Part shown: one piece after another, positions 43,569-50,588 of the stretch
How positions within the stretch are numbered: position 1 is the first letter of the stretch
Layout: each line of letters begins with the position of its first letter
From: DATLSM01 sp049585815
GTDB taxonomy: Bacteria > Actinomycetota > Thermoleophilia > Solirubrobacterales > 70-9
Length of the DNA stretch: 59,343 bases
NCBI GenBank assembly: GCA_049585815.1
Contig: JBAVAR010000167.1
Span: 1 to 59,343 of the forward strand
Direction: 5' to 3'
Notes under the pieces: model-generated
Seen by the model: only the letters and a program-made list of their open reading frames with translations
Database searches by the model: none
Told to the model about the DNA's origin: nothing
Program-made: the position numbers and the translations under genes

Positions 43569-44192
43569 ATGAGCAGCGCTTCAGCGATCGAGGCGAGGAC
43601 CGCGAGGGAGGATCACCCGTGTGGCCCTCCGACGGAGACGCTGGGGTTGCGGATCAAGGCGCTGCGCGACGCGATGGGACTTTCCCTCCGCGACCTCGCT
43701 GAGCGCTCCGGTGTCAGTGCGCAGATGCTCTCGCAGGTCGAGCGCGCTGAGACCAGTCCGACCCTCGCCGTGGCGGGCAGGATCGCGAGCGGCCTGGAGC
43801 TGACGCTCTCGCAGCTGTTGCGGCTGGACGAGGCCCAGAACGTCCTCGTCAGTCGGGCGGCGGGAAGGCGCCGCTCTGAGAGGGGTGGTCACCGCGTGGA
43901 GGAGCTGACTCCGCCGCTCCCCGGCCAGCGTGCGGACGTCTCCCTGCATCTCCTCAAACCCGGCGCGAGCACCGGCGGACGGGGGGATCCACCGATGCAT
44001 GAGCCCGGTAGCCGCGAGACTGCGGTCGTCTTGAGCGGGAGGCTGGGGCTGATCGTCGAGGGATCGCGTCACGAGCTGAGGGCGGGTGACAGCGTCACAT
44101 TCGATGCCGATCTTCCCCACCATTTCGAGAACGAGGGCGATGAGCCGACGCGCTTTCTCGCCGTGATCGCCGCCGGGCTGCGGCGCAGTTAG
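43569..44192 (+). CDS. XRE-family regulator with C-terminal cupin domain
   Basis: 207 residues. An N-terminal helix-turn-helix (about residues 25-80: LGLRIKALRDAMGLSLRDLAERSGVSAQMLSQVERAETSPTLAVAGRIASGLEL) is joined to a C-terminal cupin (about 130-205: MHEPGSRETAVVLSGRLGLIVEGSRHELRAGDSVTFDADLPHHFEN). Such proteins bind a small ligand in the cupin and regulate nearby genes. It lies between leuA and leuC, with the leuC ribosome binding site directly after its stop, so it is probably co-transcribed with leuCD and may control them. ATG 43569 is chosen because TAGCGT precedes it by 8 nt; TTG 43545 is the alternative. Confidence 0.87.
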   Translation: MSSASAIEARTAREDHPCGPPTETLGLRIKALRDAMGLSLRDLAERSGVSAQMLSQVERAETSPTLAVAGRIASGLELTLSQLLRLDEAQNVLVSRAAGRRRSERGGHRVEELTPPLPGQRADVSLHLLKPGASTGGRGDPPMHEPGSRETAVVLSGRLGLIVEGSRHELRAGDSVTFDADLPHHFENEGDEPTRFLAVIAAGLRRS

Positions 44193-44202
44193 GAGGAGTC
44201 CG

Positions 44203-45588
44203 ATGCCCAAGACGATGTTCGACAAGATCTGGCAGGCACACGAGGTCTCCGAGGGACTCATCTACATCGACCTGCACCTGGTCCACGAGGTCACCTCGCC
44301 GCAGGCCTTCGACGGGTTGCGGCTGGCGGGGCGCGGGGTGCGCCGTCCCGACAAGACGATCGCGACCGCCGACCACAACGTCCCCACCGACGGCACGAAG
44401 GCGGCGCGGCTGATTGCCGATCAGCTCTCCCGCGTCCAGGTCCAGACTCTGGAGCGCAACTGCGAGGAGTTCGGCATCCCGCTCTACTCCCTTGGGTCCG
44501 AGCGCCAGGGCATCGTCCACGTAATCGGGCCCGAGCTTGGTCTGAGCCAGCCGGGGACAACGATCGTCTGCGGCGACAGCCACACCTCCACCCACGGCGC
44601 CTTTGGCTCCCTGGCCTTCGGCATTGGCACCTCCGAGGTCGAGCACGTTCTGGCGACCCAGTGCCTGGTCCAGAAGCGGCCAAAGACGATGCGGATCTCC
44701 TACCAGGGCGAACTGGGCGCCGGGGTCAGCCCCAAGGACCTGATCCTGGCGACGATCGGCCGGCTCGGCACCGGTGGCATGACGGGCTTCGCCGTCGAGT
44801 ACGCGGGGCCGGCAATCGAGTCGCTTTCTATGCCCGGGCGGATGACCGTCTGCAATATGACGATCGAGGGAGGCGGGCGCGCCGGCATGGTTGCCCCCGA
44901 CGAGAGGACCTTCGAGTGGGTGCGTGGCCGCCCCGCTGCGCCGGAGAACTTCGAAGCTGCCGTTGATCGCTGGCGCGCCCTGGTGACCGATCCTGGGGCT
45001 GGCTTTGACGCCGAGATCGAGGTCGATGCCACGAGCCTCTCGCCGATGGTCACCTGGGGCACGAATCCGGGCATGGTGGTTGAGGTGACCGACTCCGTGC
45101 CCGATCCCGGGGCGCTGGAGTCCCCGGCCGACCGCGAATCAGCCGAACGCGCCCTCGCCTACATGTCGCTGCGCCCCGGCACTCCGATGACCGAGGTGGC
45201 GCTTGACCGCGTCTTCATCGGCTCATGCACAAATTCGCGGATCGAGGACCTGCGCGAGGCCGCGGCGGTGGTTGAGGGGCGCCGGGTCGCCGGCTCCGTG
45301 AGGGCGATGGTCGTTCCCGGCTCCCAGCAGGTCAAGGCGGCGGCCGAGGAGGAGGGGCTCCACGAGCTCTTCCGCGCCGCCGGCTTCGAATGGCGCGATG
45401 CCGGTTGCTCAATGTGCCTGGGGATGAACCCGGACATCCTGGCCGAGGGGGAGCGTTGCGCCTCCACCTCAAACCGCAATTTCGAGGGCCGGCAGGGGAA
45501 GGGGGGGAGGACCCACCTGGTCAGCCCAAGGATGGCGGCCGCGGCGGCGATAGAGGGACGTTTCGTAGATATCAGGGATTGGAGCTAA
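44203..45588 (+). CDS. leuC: 3-Isopropylmalate dehydratase large subunit
   Basis: Fe-S isomerase converting 2- to 3-isopropylmalate. 461 residues. Seen: TIATADHNVPTD, VCGDSHTSTHGAFGSLAFGIGTSEVEHVLATQ, and the three 4Fe-4S cysteines in FIGSCTNSRIEDL and AGCSMCLGMNPD. A strong AGGAGGAG site precedes ATG 44203, overlapping the end of the XRE-cupin gene. leuD follows 2 nt after the stop. Confidence 0.96.
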   Translation: MPKTMFDKIWQAHEVSEGLIYIDLHLVHEVTSPQAFDGLRLAGRGVRRPDKTIATADHNVPTDGTKAARLIADQLSRVQVQTLERNCEEFGIPLYSLGSERQGIVHVIGPELGLSQPGTTIVCGDSHTSTHGAFGSLAFGIGTSEVEHVLATQCLVQKRPKTMRISYQGELGAGVSPKDLILATIGRLGTGGMTGFAVEYAGPAIESLSMPGRMTVCNMTIEGGGRAGMVAPDERTFEWVRGRPAAPENFEAAVDRWRALVTDPGAGFDAEIEVDATSLSPMVTWGTNPGMVVEVTDSVPDPGALESPADRESAERALAYMSLRPGTPMTEVALDRVFIGSCTNSRIEDLREAAAVVEGRRVAGSVRAMVVPGSQQVKAAAEEEGLHELFRAAGFEWRDAGCSMCLGMNPDILAEGERCASTSNRNFEGRQGKGGRTHLVSPRMAAAAAIEGRFVDIRDWS

Positions 45589-45590
45589 CG

Positions 45591-46151
45591 ATGCGAGCGA
45601 TAGACGTGATCGAGGGCAAGGTATCGGTCCTGGACCGGGCCGATGTGGACACCGATCAGATCATTCCCAAGCAATTCCTCAAGCGGGTTGAGCGGACCGG
45701 ATTTGGCGAGTTTCTCTTCTACGACTGGATCCGATCGGGCGAGATCGAGCTGGAGCCGAACCCGATCCTGGTCACCGGCCGCAACTTCGGCTGCGGCTCC
45801 TCGCGCGAGCATGCTCCCTGGGCCCTGGAGGACTTCGGCTTCGCGGCGATTATCGCCCCCTCCTTTGCCGACATCTTCTACTCAAACTGCACCAAGGTCG
45901 GGTTGCTGCCGGCGATCCTCGATGAGGCCCACTGCCGCGCGGTCGCCGCGGCGGGTGAGGCGCGGATCGACGTCGATGACGAGACCGTCACCTGCGCTGC
46001 CGGCGTCTTTGAGTTCGAGGTCGAGCCCGACGTAAAGAACCGGCTGCTCAACGGCCTCGACGACATCGGCATCACGCTGGAGAACGCCGCCGCGATCGAT
46101 GCCTTCGAGGCCGCCGACGGCGCCCTCGGCCCGCTCACGACGAGCATCTGA
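45591..46151 (+). CDS. leuD: 3-Isopropylmalate dehydratase small subunit
   Basis: Partner of LeuC. 186 residues. Seen: DRADVDTDQIIPKQFLKRVERTGFGEFLFYDWI, the swivel-domain signature GRNFGCGSSREHAPWALEDFGF, and IIAPSFADIFYSNCTKVGLLP. ATG 45591 is chosen because it lies 2 nt after leuC and family similarity begins there; the frame is open into leuC. The stop overlaps the methyltransferase start (TGATG). Confidence 0.96.
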   Translation: MRAIDVIEGKVSVLDRADVDTDQIIPKQFLKRVERTGFGEFLFYDWIRSGEIELEPNPILVTGRNFGCGSSREHAPWALEDFGFAAIIAPSFADIFYSNCTKVGLLPAILDEAHCRAVAAAGEARIDVDDETVTCAAGVFEFEVEPDVKNRLLNGLDDIGITLENAAAIDAFEAADGALGPLTTSI

Positions 46152-46912
46152 TGGCCGGTTCGGTCAGGGAGTGGGACGCAACCGCCTACCAGCGCGTCTC
46201 GGTCCCGCACGAGGAGTGGGCGAAGGCGCTACTCGAGCGCCTGCCCCTAGTCGGCTCTGAGACCGTGCTCGACGCGGGCTGTGGCACCGGCCGGGTGACC
46301 CGGATGCTGATCGAGCGGCTCCCGCGCGGCAGGGTGATCGGTGTCGATGGCTCAGAGGCGATGGTCGAGAAGGTGGGCGAGGTCCTGCGAGCTCAGGATG
46401 AAGCGCTGAGAGCCGATCTCACCACCCTGGAGCTGGCGGACCGCGTCGATGCGGTGATCTCCAGCGCCGTCTTTCACTGGGTGCTCGACCACGAGGCGCT
46501 CTTTTCCCGCCTGCATGCTTGCCTTGTGCCCGGGGGCCGGCTGGTCGCTCAGTGCGGTGGCGCCGGCAACATCGATCGTCTGCGAAGGACAACGCGAGAT
46601 GTGGCCTCGCGGGAGCCCTACGCCGAACACCTGCACGGACTCGCCGAGCCCTGGAACTACGCGAGCCCCGAGCAAACCGAACAGCGGCTGCAGGCCGCCG
46701 GTTTTGATGCGATCCGCTGCTGGCTGCAACCGTGGGAGGTGATTCCGCCGGATCCGGCTGAGTTCTTGCGGGTCGTCTGCCTCGCGCCCTACCTAGATCC
46801 ACTCCCAAGTCACCTGCATGGGCCCTTTGTCCGCGCGGTCCTCGCCGCGGAAGCCGAGCCGCTGCGCCTCGGTTACGTGCGTCTCAATATCGACGCGCGC
46901 GCTGCCCCCTAG
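46151..46912 (+). CDS. SAM-dependent methyltransferase (trans-aconitate methyltransferase-like)
   Basis: Class I methyltransferase, 253 residues. SAM motif I is VLDAGCGTGRVTRMLIERLP (about residues 37-56), followed by GVDGSEAMVEKV (motif II) and ISSAVFHWVLDHE (motif IV), the last close to the Tam family. It begins on the leuD stop codon (TGATG), so it is translated with leuCD. In yeast a related enzyme, Tmt1, methylates trans-aconitate and 3-isopropylmalate; a similar substrate would explain the place in a leu operon. That is inference; other small carboxylic acids are possible. Confidence 0.85.
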   Translation: MAGSVREWDATAYQRVSVPHEEWAKALLERLPLVGSETVLDAGCGTGRVTRMLIERLPRGRVIGVDGSEAMVEKVGEVLRAQDEALRADLTTLELADRVDAVISSAVFHWVLDHEALFSRLHACLVPGGRLVAQCGGAGNIDRLRRTTRDVASREPYAEHLHGLAEPWNYASPEQTEQRLQAAGFDAIRCWLQPWEVIPPDPAEFLRVVCLAPYLDPLPSHLHGPFVRAVLAAEAEPLRLGYVRLNIDARAAP

Positions 46913-46926
46913 CCGCTTAGCTGTTT

Positions 46927-46955
46927 TTGCGCAATCGGCCGATTGCGCCTATGCT
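46927..46955 (+). promoter_or_regulatory. gdh promoter with perfect 20-bp palindrome
   Basis: -35-like TTGCGC (46927-46932), 17-nt spacer, -10 TATGCT (46950-46955), ATG 8 nt later. A perfect 20-bp palindrome (half site GCGCAATCGG, 46929-46948) fills the -35 and spacer, a classic repressor position. No T-tract follows, so it is not a terminator of the upstream gene. Confidence 0.7.
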
Positions 46956-46963
46956 CACAAGCG

Positions 46964-48310
46964 ATGAGCGCGGTGACGAAGACCGCCGGAGCAGAGCGGC
47001 GCGGCCGGGGCGGCTGGGACAGCGTCCTTGACACCGAGGCTCACCGCGTCACGCCCGGCGGCGAGTGGCGCTCGGAGCTCTGGCGGGTGGCGGTTGCCCA
47101 GTTCAACCGCTCTGCCGGCCTGCTCGGCCTCGATGAGGACAGTCGTGCCCGCCTGCTGGAGCCGCGCCGGGCACTGGTGGTAAATCTGCCGATCCGTCGC
47201 GACAGCGGCGAGATGCAGAGCTTCACCGGCTATCGCGTGCAGCACACTTTCGCCCTCGGGCCAACCAAGGGCGGCATCCGCTTCGCTCCCGGCGTCTCGT
47301 TGGGTGAGTGCGCGGCGCTGGCCCTGTGGATGAGCCTCAAGTGCGCTCTGCTCGGTCTCCCCTTCGGCGGCGCCAAGGGTGGCGTGCGCTGTGACCCCAA
47401 CCGACTCTCAGCCGCCGAGATGGAGCGCCTCACCCGTCGCCTTGCCGGCGAGCTGGTGCCGATGATTGGTCCCGATGTCGACATCCCGGCCCCCGACATG
47501 GCGACCGGTGAGCGGGAGATGTCTTGGTTTATGGATACCTACTCCCAGCACGTTGGCCACGCCACGCCCGGGGTGGTGACGGGCAAGCCGGTGGTGCTGG
47601 GCGGCACCGAGGGGAGGACTACGGCAACCGGCCTCGGGGCAACGATCTGCGCTGAGGCGATGCTGGAGCGGCTGGGCAGAAAGGTCTCGGGGTCCCGCGT
47701 GGCGATTCAGGGCTTTGGCAATGTCGGCGGGGTGATCGCCCAGGAGATGCATCGGCGCGGAGCCACCATCGTCGCCCTCGCCGATGTCAGTGCGGGCATC
47801 GCCAATTCCGCCGGCATCGATATCGCGGCGGCACTTGCCTGGGTCGGGGAGCACCGCTTCTTGCGCGGCTTTCCAGGCGGGGAGGCGATCGAGCGCGATG
47901 CGATGCTCGAGGTTCCCTGCGACGTGCTGATCCCGGCCGCCCTTGAGTGCCAGATCACCGAAGCGAACGCGCCTCGGCTTGACTGCGGGCTGATCGTCGA
48001 GGCGGCCAACGGCCCGACCACCCCGGAGGCCGATGAGGTTCTGGTCCGGCGGGGGATTCCCGTTGTACCGGACCTGCTCGCCAACGCGGGCGGAGTGACG
48101 GTCAGCTACTTCGAGTGGGCTCAGGATCAGCAGCGATACTCCTGGCACAGGGATGAGGTCGCGGCGCGACTGCGCGATCACCTGGCTGCGGCGATGGAGC
48201 GGGTTGCCGAGGCCGCCGAGCGCTTCGGGGTGAGCTGGCGTGAGGCCGGGCAGGCCGTGGCGATCGCCCGCGTCGCCGAAGCGGCGCGCCTGCGCTCGGT
48301 TTACCCCTGA
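46964..48310 (+). CDS. Glutamate dehydrogenase family protein (Glu/Leu/Phe/Val dehydrogenase)
   Basis: NAD(P)-dependent oxidative deamination or reductive amination of an amino acid, most likely glutamate. 448 residues. Seen: GYRVQHTFALGPTKGGIRFAP, the catalytic Lys region LPFGGAKGGVRCDP, DVDIPAPDMATG, the Rossmann motif VAIQGFGNVGGVIAQEMHRRG and IVEAANGPTTPEAD. The N-terminal about 30 residues look disordered. ATG 46964 is chosen because the -10 box lies 8 nt upstream. Its place among leu genes leaves leucine or branched-chain substrates possible; the length fits hexameric glutamate dehydrogenases. Confidence 0.9.
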   Translation: MSAVTKTAGAERRGRGGWDSVLDTEAHRVTPGGEWRSELWRVAVAQFNRSAGLLGLDEDSRARLLEPRRALVVNLPIRRDSGEMQSFTGYRVQHTFALGPTKGGIRFAPGVSLGECAALALWMSLKCALLGLPFGGAKGGVRCDPNRLSAAEMERLTRRLAGELVPMIGPDVDIPAPDMATGEREMSWFMDTYSQHVGHATPGVVTGKPVVLGGTEGRTTATGLGATICAEAMLERLGRKVSGSRVAIQGFGNVGGVIAQEMHRRGATIVALADVSAGIANSAGIDIAAALAWVGEHRFLRGFPGGEAIERDAMLEVPCDVLIPAALECQITEANAPRLDCGLIVEAANGPTTPEADEVLVRRGIPVVPDLLANAGGVTVSYFEWAQDQQRYSWHRDEVAARLRDHLAAAMERVAEAAERFGVSWREAGQAVAIARVAEAARLRSVYP

Positions 48311-48393
48311 CTCAGAGCGGCCTCTGTGGCTGCTCTCCCAGCAACGGTCGGCAGGCAACGGCGGGAGCGGCGCTGGGCATAGAGTCTCGCCGC

Positions 48394-49503
48394 GTGAGCG
48401 AGGTGCCCCGCATAGTCCTGTTGCCCGGCGATGGAATCGGACCGGAGATCATCGGTGCCGCCCAGCGCCTTCTTGGCAGCCTCGGTGAGTTTGAATTCGA
48501 CGAGCGCCTGATCGGCGGTGCCTCGATCGAGGCCAACGGTGTCGGCCTGAGCGAGGAGGTCCTCGACGCCTGCCTCGCCGCCGACGCGGTCCTGCTCGGC
48601 GCCGTCGGCGGGCCCAAATGGGACACCACCGACCCCCAGGCCCCGCGACCCGAGCAGGGCCTGCTCGGGCTGCGCAAGGGGATGGGTCTATATGCCAACC
48701 TCCGTCCAGTACGGCCAAGCCCGGCGCTCGTTGCCTCCAGCCCTCTGCGTGAGGAGCGGATCGCAGGCACCGACCTGCTGGTGGTGCGCGAGCTGACCGG
48801 CGGCATCTACTTCGGCGACCGCGGGCGCGATGGCGAGACCGCCCACGACACCTGCGAGTACTCGGCCATGGAGATCGAGCGGATCGCTCGCGTTGCCTTT
48901 GAGGCCGCCGAGCGCCGCGGCGAGGGAACCGGACGCCGCCCGCGGGTCACCTCGGTCGACAAGGCGAACGTGCTGGAGACCTCGCGGCTCTGGCGCGAGG
49001 TGGTCACCGCGGTCGCCGCGGATTATCCCGAGGTCGCCCTCGAGCACCTGCTGGTCGACAACGCCGCGATGCAGCTCGTCTCCCGCCCGGCCGGCTTCGA
49101 CACGATCCTCACCGAGAACCTCTTTGGCGACATCCTCAGCGACGAGTCGGCAATGCTCACCGGCTCGCTGGGAATGTTGCCGTCGGCGAGTCTCGGCGCC
49201 GAGGGCACGCCGGGTCTGTTTGAGCCGGTTCACGGCTCGGCCCCTGATATCGCGGGAAGCGGGGTCGCCAACCCGCTGGCGACGTTCCTTTCGGTTGCGA
49301 TGATGCTGCGCCACGGGCTCGATCGGCCCGCCGATGCGACCCGCATCGAAGTGGCTGTCGATGCCGTTCTCGAGCGCGGGCTTCGCACCCCTGACCTGGC
49401 AAGCGGGACGCTGATGGACGCACCGCTGCCCGAGGTTCCACCCGAGGTAGAGGTGGGCACCGCCGAGATGACGGAGGGCGTTTTGGAAGCGCTCTCCGCG
49501 TAG
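48394..49503 (+). CDS. leuB: 3-Isopropylmalate dehydrogenase
   Basis: NAD-dependent oxidative decarboxylase of leucine synthesis. 369 residues. Seen: IVLLPGDGIGPEIIGAAQRLL, GAVGGPKWD, RPSPALVASSPLR, VRELTGGIYFGDRGRDG, DNAAMQLV, TENLFGDILSDESAMLTGSLGMLPSASLG and FEPVHGSAPDIAGSGVANPLA. GTG 48394 lies 8 nt after TAGAGT (48380-48385). ilvE follows 15 nt after the stop with its own -10 box. Confidence 0.96.
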   Translation: MSEVPRIVLLPGDGIGPEIIGAAQRLLGSLGEFEFDERLIGGASIEANGVGLSEEVLDACLAADAVLLGAVGGPKWDTTDPQAPRPEQGLLGLRKGMGLYANLRPVRPSPALVASSPLREERIAGTDLLVVRELTGGIYFGDRGRDGETAHDTCEYSAMEIERIARVAFEAAERRGEGTGRRPRVTSVDKANVLETSRLWREVVTAVAADYPEVALEHLLVDNAAMQLVSRPAGFDTILTENLFGDILSDESAMLTGSLGMLPSASLGAEGTPGLFEPVHGSAPDIAGSGVANPLATFLSVAMMLRHGLDRPADATRIEVAVDAVLERGLRTPDLASGTLMDAPLPEVPPEVEVGTAEMTEGVLEALSA

Positions 49504-49511
49504 GGCATAAT
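49483..49511 (+). promoter_or_regulatory. Promoter of ilvE
   Basis: -35 TTGGAA (49483-49488), 17-nt spacer, -10 CATAAT (49506-49511), with ATG 7 nt later. It lies mostly within the end of leuB and predicts leaderless ilvE mRNA. Confidence 0.6.
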
Positions 49512-49518
49512 TCTGGCG

Positions 49519-50469
49519 ATGGAAGCTGCCGAGCTGATCTGGCACAACGGCGAGTTCGTGCCCTGGGAGGACGCAAAGGTCCACGTCCTCACCCATGGCC
49601 TGCACTATGGGACCGGCGTTTTCGAGGGTATCCGCTGCTATGAGACCGAGCGCGGGCCGGCGATCTTTCGCCACCCTGAGCATCTGCGGCGGCTGCAAAA
49701 GTCGGCTGAGCTCTACTACTTCAAGCTGCCCTACACGGCTGAGGAACTGCGTGACGCGACCCATGAATTGATCGGCCGCAACGGGCTGCGCTCCTGCTAC
49801 GTCCGCCCGCTCGCTTTCCGAGGTTACGGGGAGATGGGCCTCTACGCAAAGAGCGCACCGATCGAGGTGATCGTCGCCGTCTGGCCATGGGGCGCCTATC
49901 TCGGCGAGGACGGTAAGGAGCACGGAATCAGCACCAAGGTCTCTTCCTGGCGGACCATCTCCGGTGACAGCCTGATCCCTCACGCGAAGGCGTCCGGCCA
50001 GTACCTCAACTCGATCCTCGCCAAGACCGAGTCGGCCAACGCGGGCTATGACGAGGCGATTCTGCTCGATCAACACGGCTGCGTCTCGGAGGGCTCCGGT
50101 GAGAACGTCTTTGTGATCCGCGACGGTGTCCTTTGCACACCCGGACACACCTCGGCAATTCTCGATGGGATCACCCGCGCATCGGTGATCCAGATCGCCA
50201 CCGATCTCGGCTACAGGGTCGAGGAGCGCGATATCGCGCGCGCCGAGCTCTACCTCGCGGACGAGGTTTTTCTCACCGGCACCGCGGCCGAGCTGGTGCC
50301 GGTACGGGCGGTCGACGACCACGAGCTGGGCGAGCCGGGGGAGATCACCCGTGTGGTCCAGGCCAAATTCGAGGACGCCCTGCACGGCAGGGCCGAGGAG
50401 TACCTGGAGTGGCTGGAGTTTGTCGAGGTTGCCGACGGCGTTGACCGACCGAGTAAGGTCGGTTCCTGA
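49519..50469 (+). CDS. ilvE: Branched-chain amino acid aminotransferase
   Basis: Class IV PLP aminotransferase for the last step of Ile, Leu and Val synthesis. 316 residues. Seen: VHVLTHGLHYGTGVFEGIRCYE, YYFKLPYTAEELRDATHELI, SCYVRPLAFRGYG, the PLP Lys in IPHAKASGQYLNSILAKTES and EAILLDQHGCVSEGSGENVFVI. The stop TGA overlaps the ATG of a short leader ORF before cimA. Confidence 0.95.
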   Translation: MEAAELIWHNGEFVPWEDAKVHVLTHGLHYGTGVFEGIRCYETERGPAIFRHPEHLRRLQKSAELYYFKLPYTAEELRDATHELIGRNGLRSCYVRPLAFRGYGEMGLYAKSAPIEVIVAVWPWGAYLGEDGKEHGISTKVSSWRTISGDSLIPHAKASGQYLNSILAKTESANAGYDEAILLDQHGCVSEGSGENVFVIRDGVLCTPGHTSAILDGITRASVIQIATDLGYRVEERDIARAELYLADEVFLTGTAAELVPVRAVDDHELGEPGEITRVVQAKFEDALHGRAEEYLEWLEFVEVADGVDRPSKVGS

Positions 50470-50516
50470 TGTTCTGCTCTTTCGAGGCAATCGGGCGAAT
50501 TACCGCAGCCGCCTAG
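50469..50516 (+). CDS. Possible cimA leader peptide
   Basis: A 15-residue ORF, MFCSFEAIGRITAAA, whose ATG overlaps the ilvE stop (TGATG) and whose TAG (50514-50516) lies in the loop of a 7-bp hairpin CAGCCGC/GCGGCTG (50506-50512/50516-50522). It has two Ile codons (ATC, ATT). Codons 4-6 (TCTTTCGAG, 50478-50486) are perfectly complementary to CTCGAAAGA (50570-50578) just before the cimA ribosome binding site. Less convincing than the leuA leader, but the same design. Confidence 0.5.
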   Translation: MFCSFEAIGRITAAA

Positions 50517-50582
50517 CGGCTGGTGCTGCCCCGCGGCGCAGGCGGGCCTGAAGGCCCTCTCCCCGACCTCTCGAAAGAAAGG
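50506..50582 (+). promoter_or_regulatory. Structured leader before cimA
   Basis: Two hairpins: CAGCCGC/GCGGCTG (50506-50512/50516-50522) and GGGCC/GGCCC (50544-50548/50553-50557, loop TGAA). The ribosome binding site AAAGG (50578-50582) adjoins a 9-bp segment complementary to the leader ORF. Consistent with Ile-linked attenuation. Confidence 0.5.
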
Positions 50583-50588
50583 CTTCAG

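Noticed and set aside
46929..46948. Palindrome considered as terminator of the methyltransferase gene
   Set aside because: The T-run lies before, not after, the palindrome on the plus strand, and the element is placed within the gdh promoter.
48688..50490. Minus-strand open frame of 600 codons across leuB and ilvE
   Set aside because: It is antisense to two secure genes, has low-complexity His/Arg/Gly-rich translation and no family motif. Long antisense frames are common in GC-rich coding DNA.
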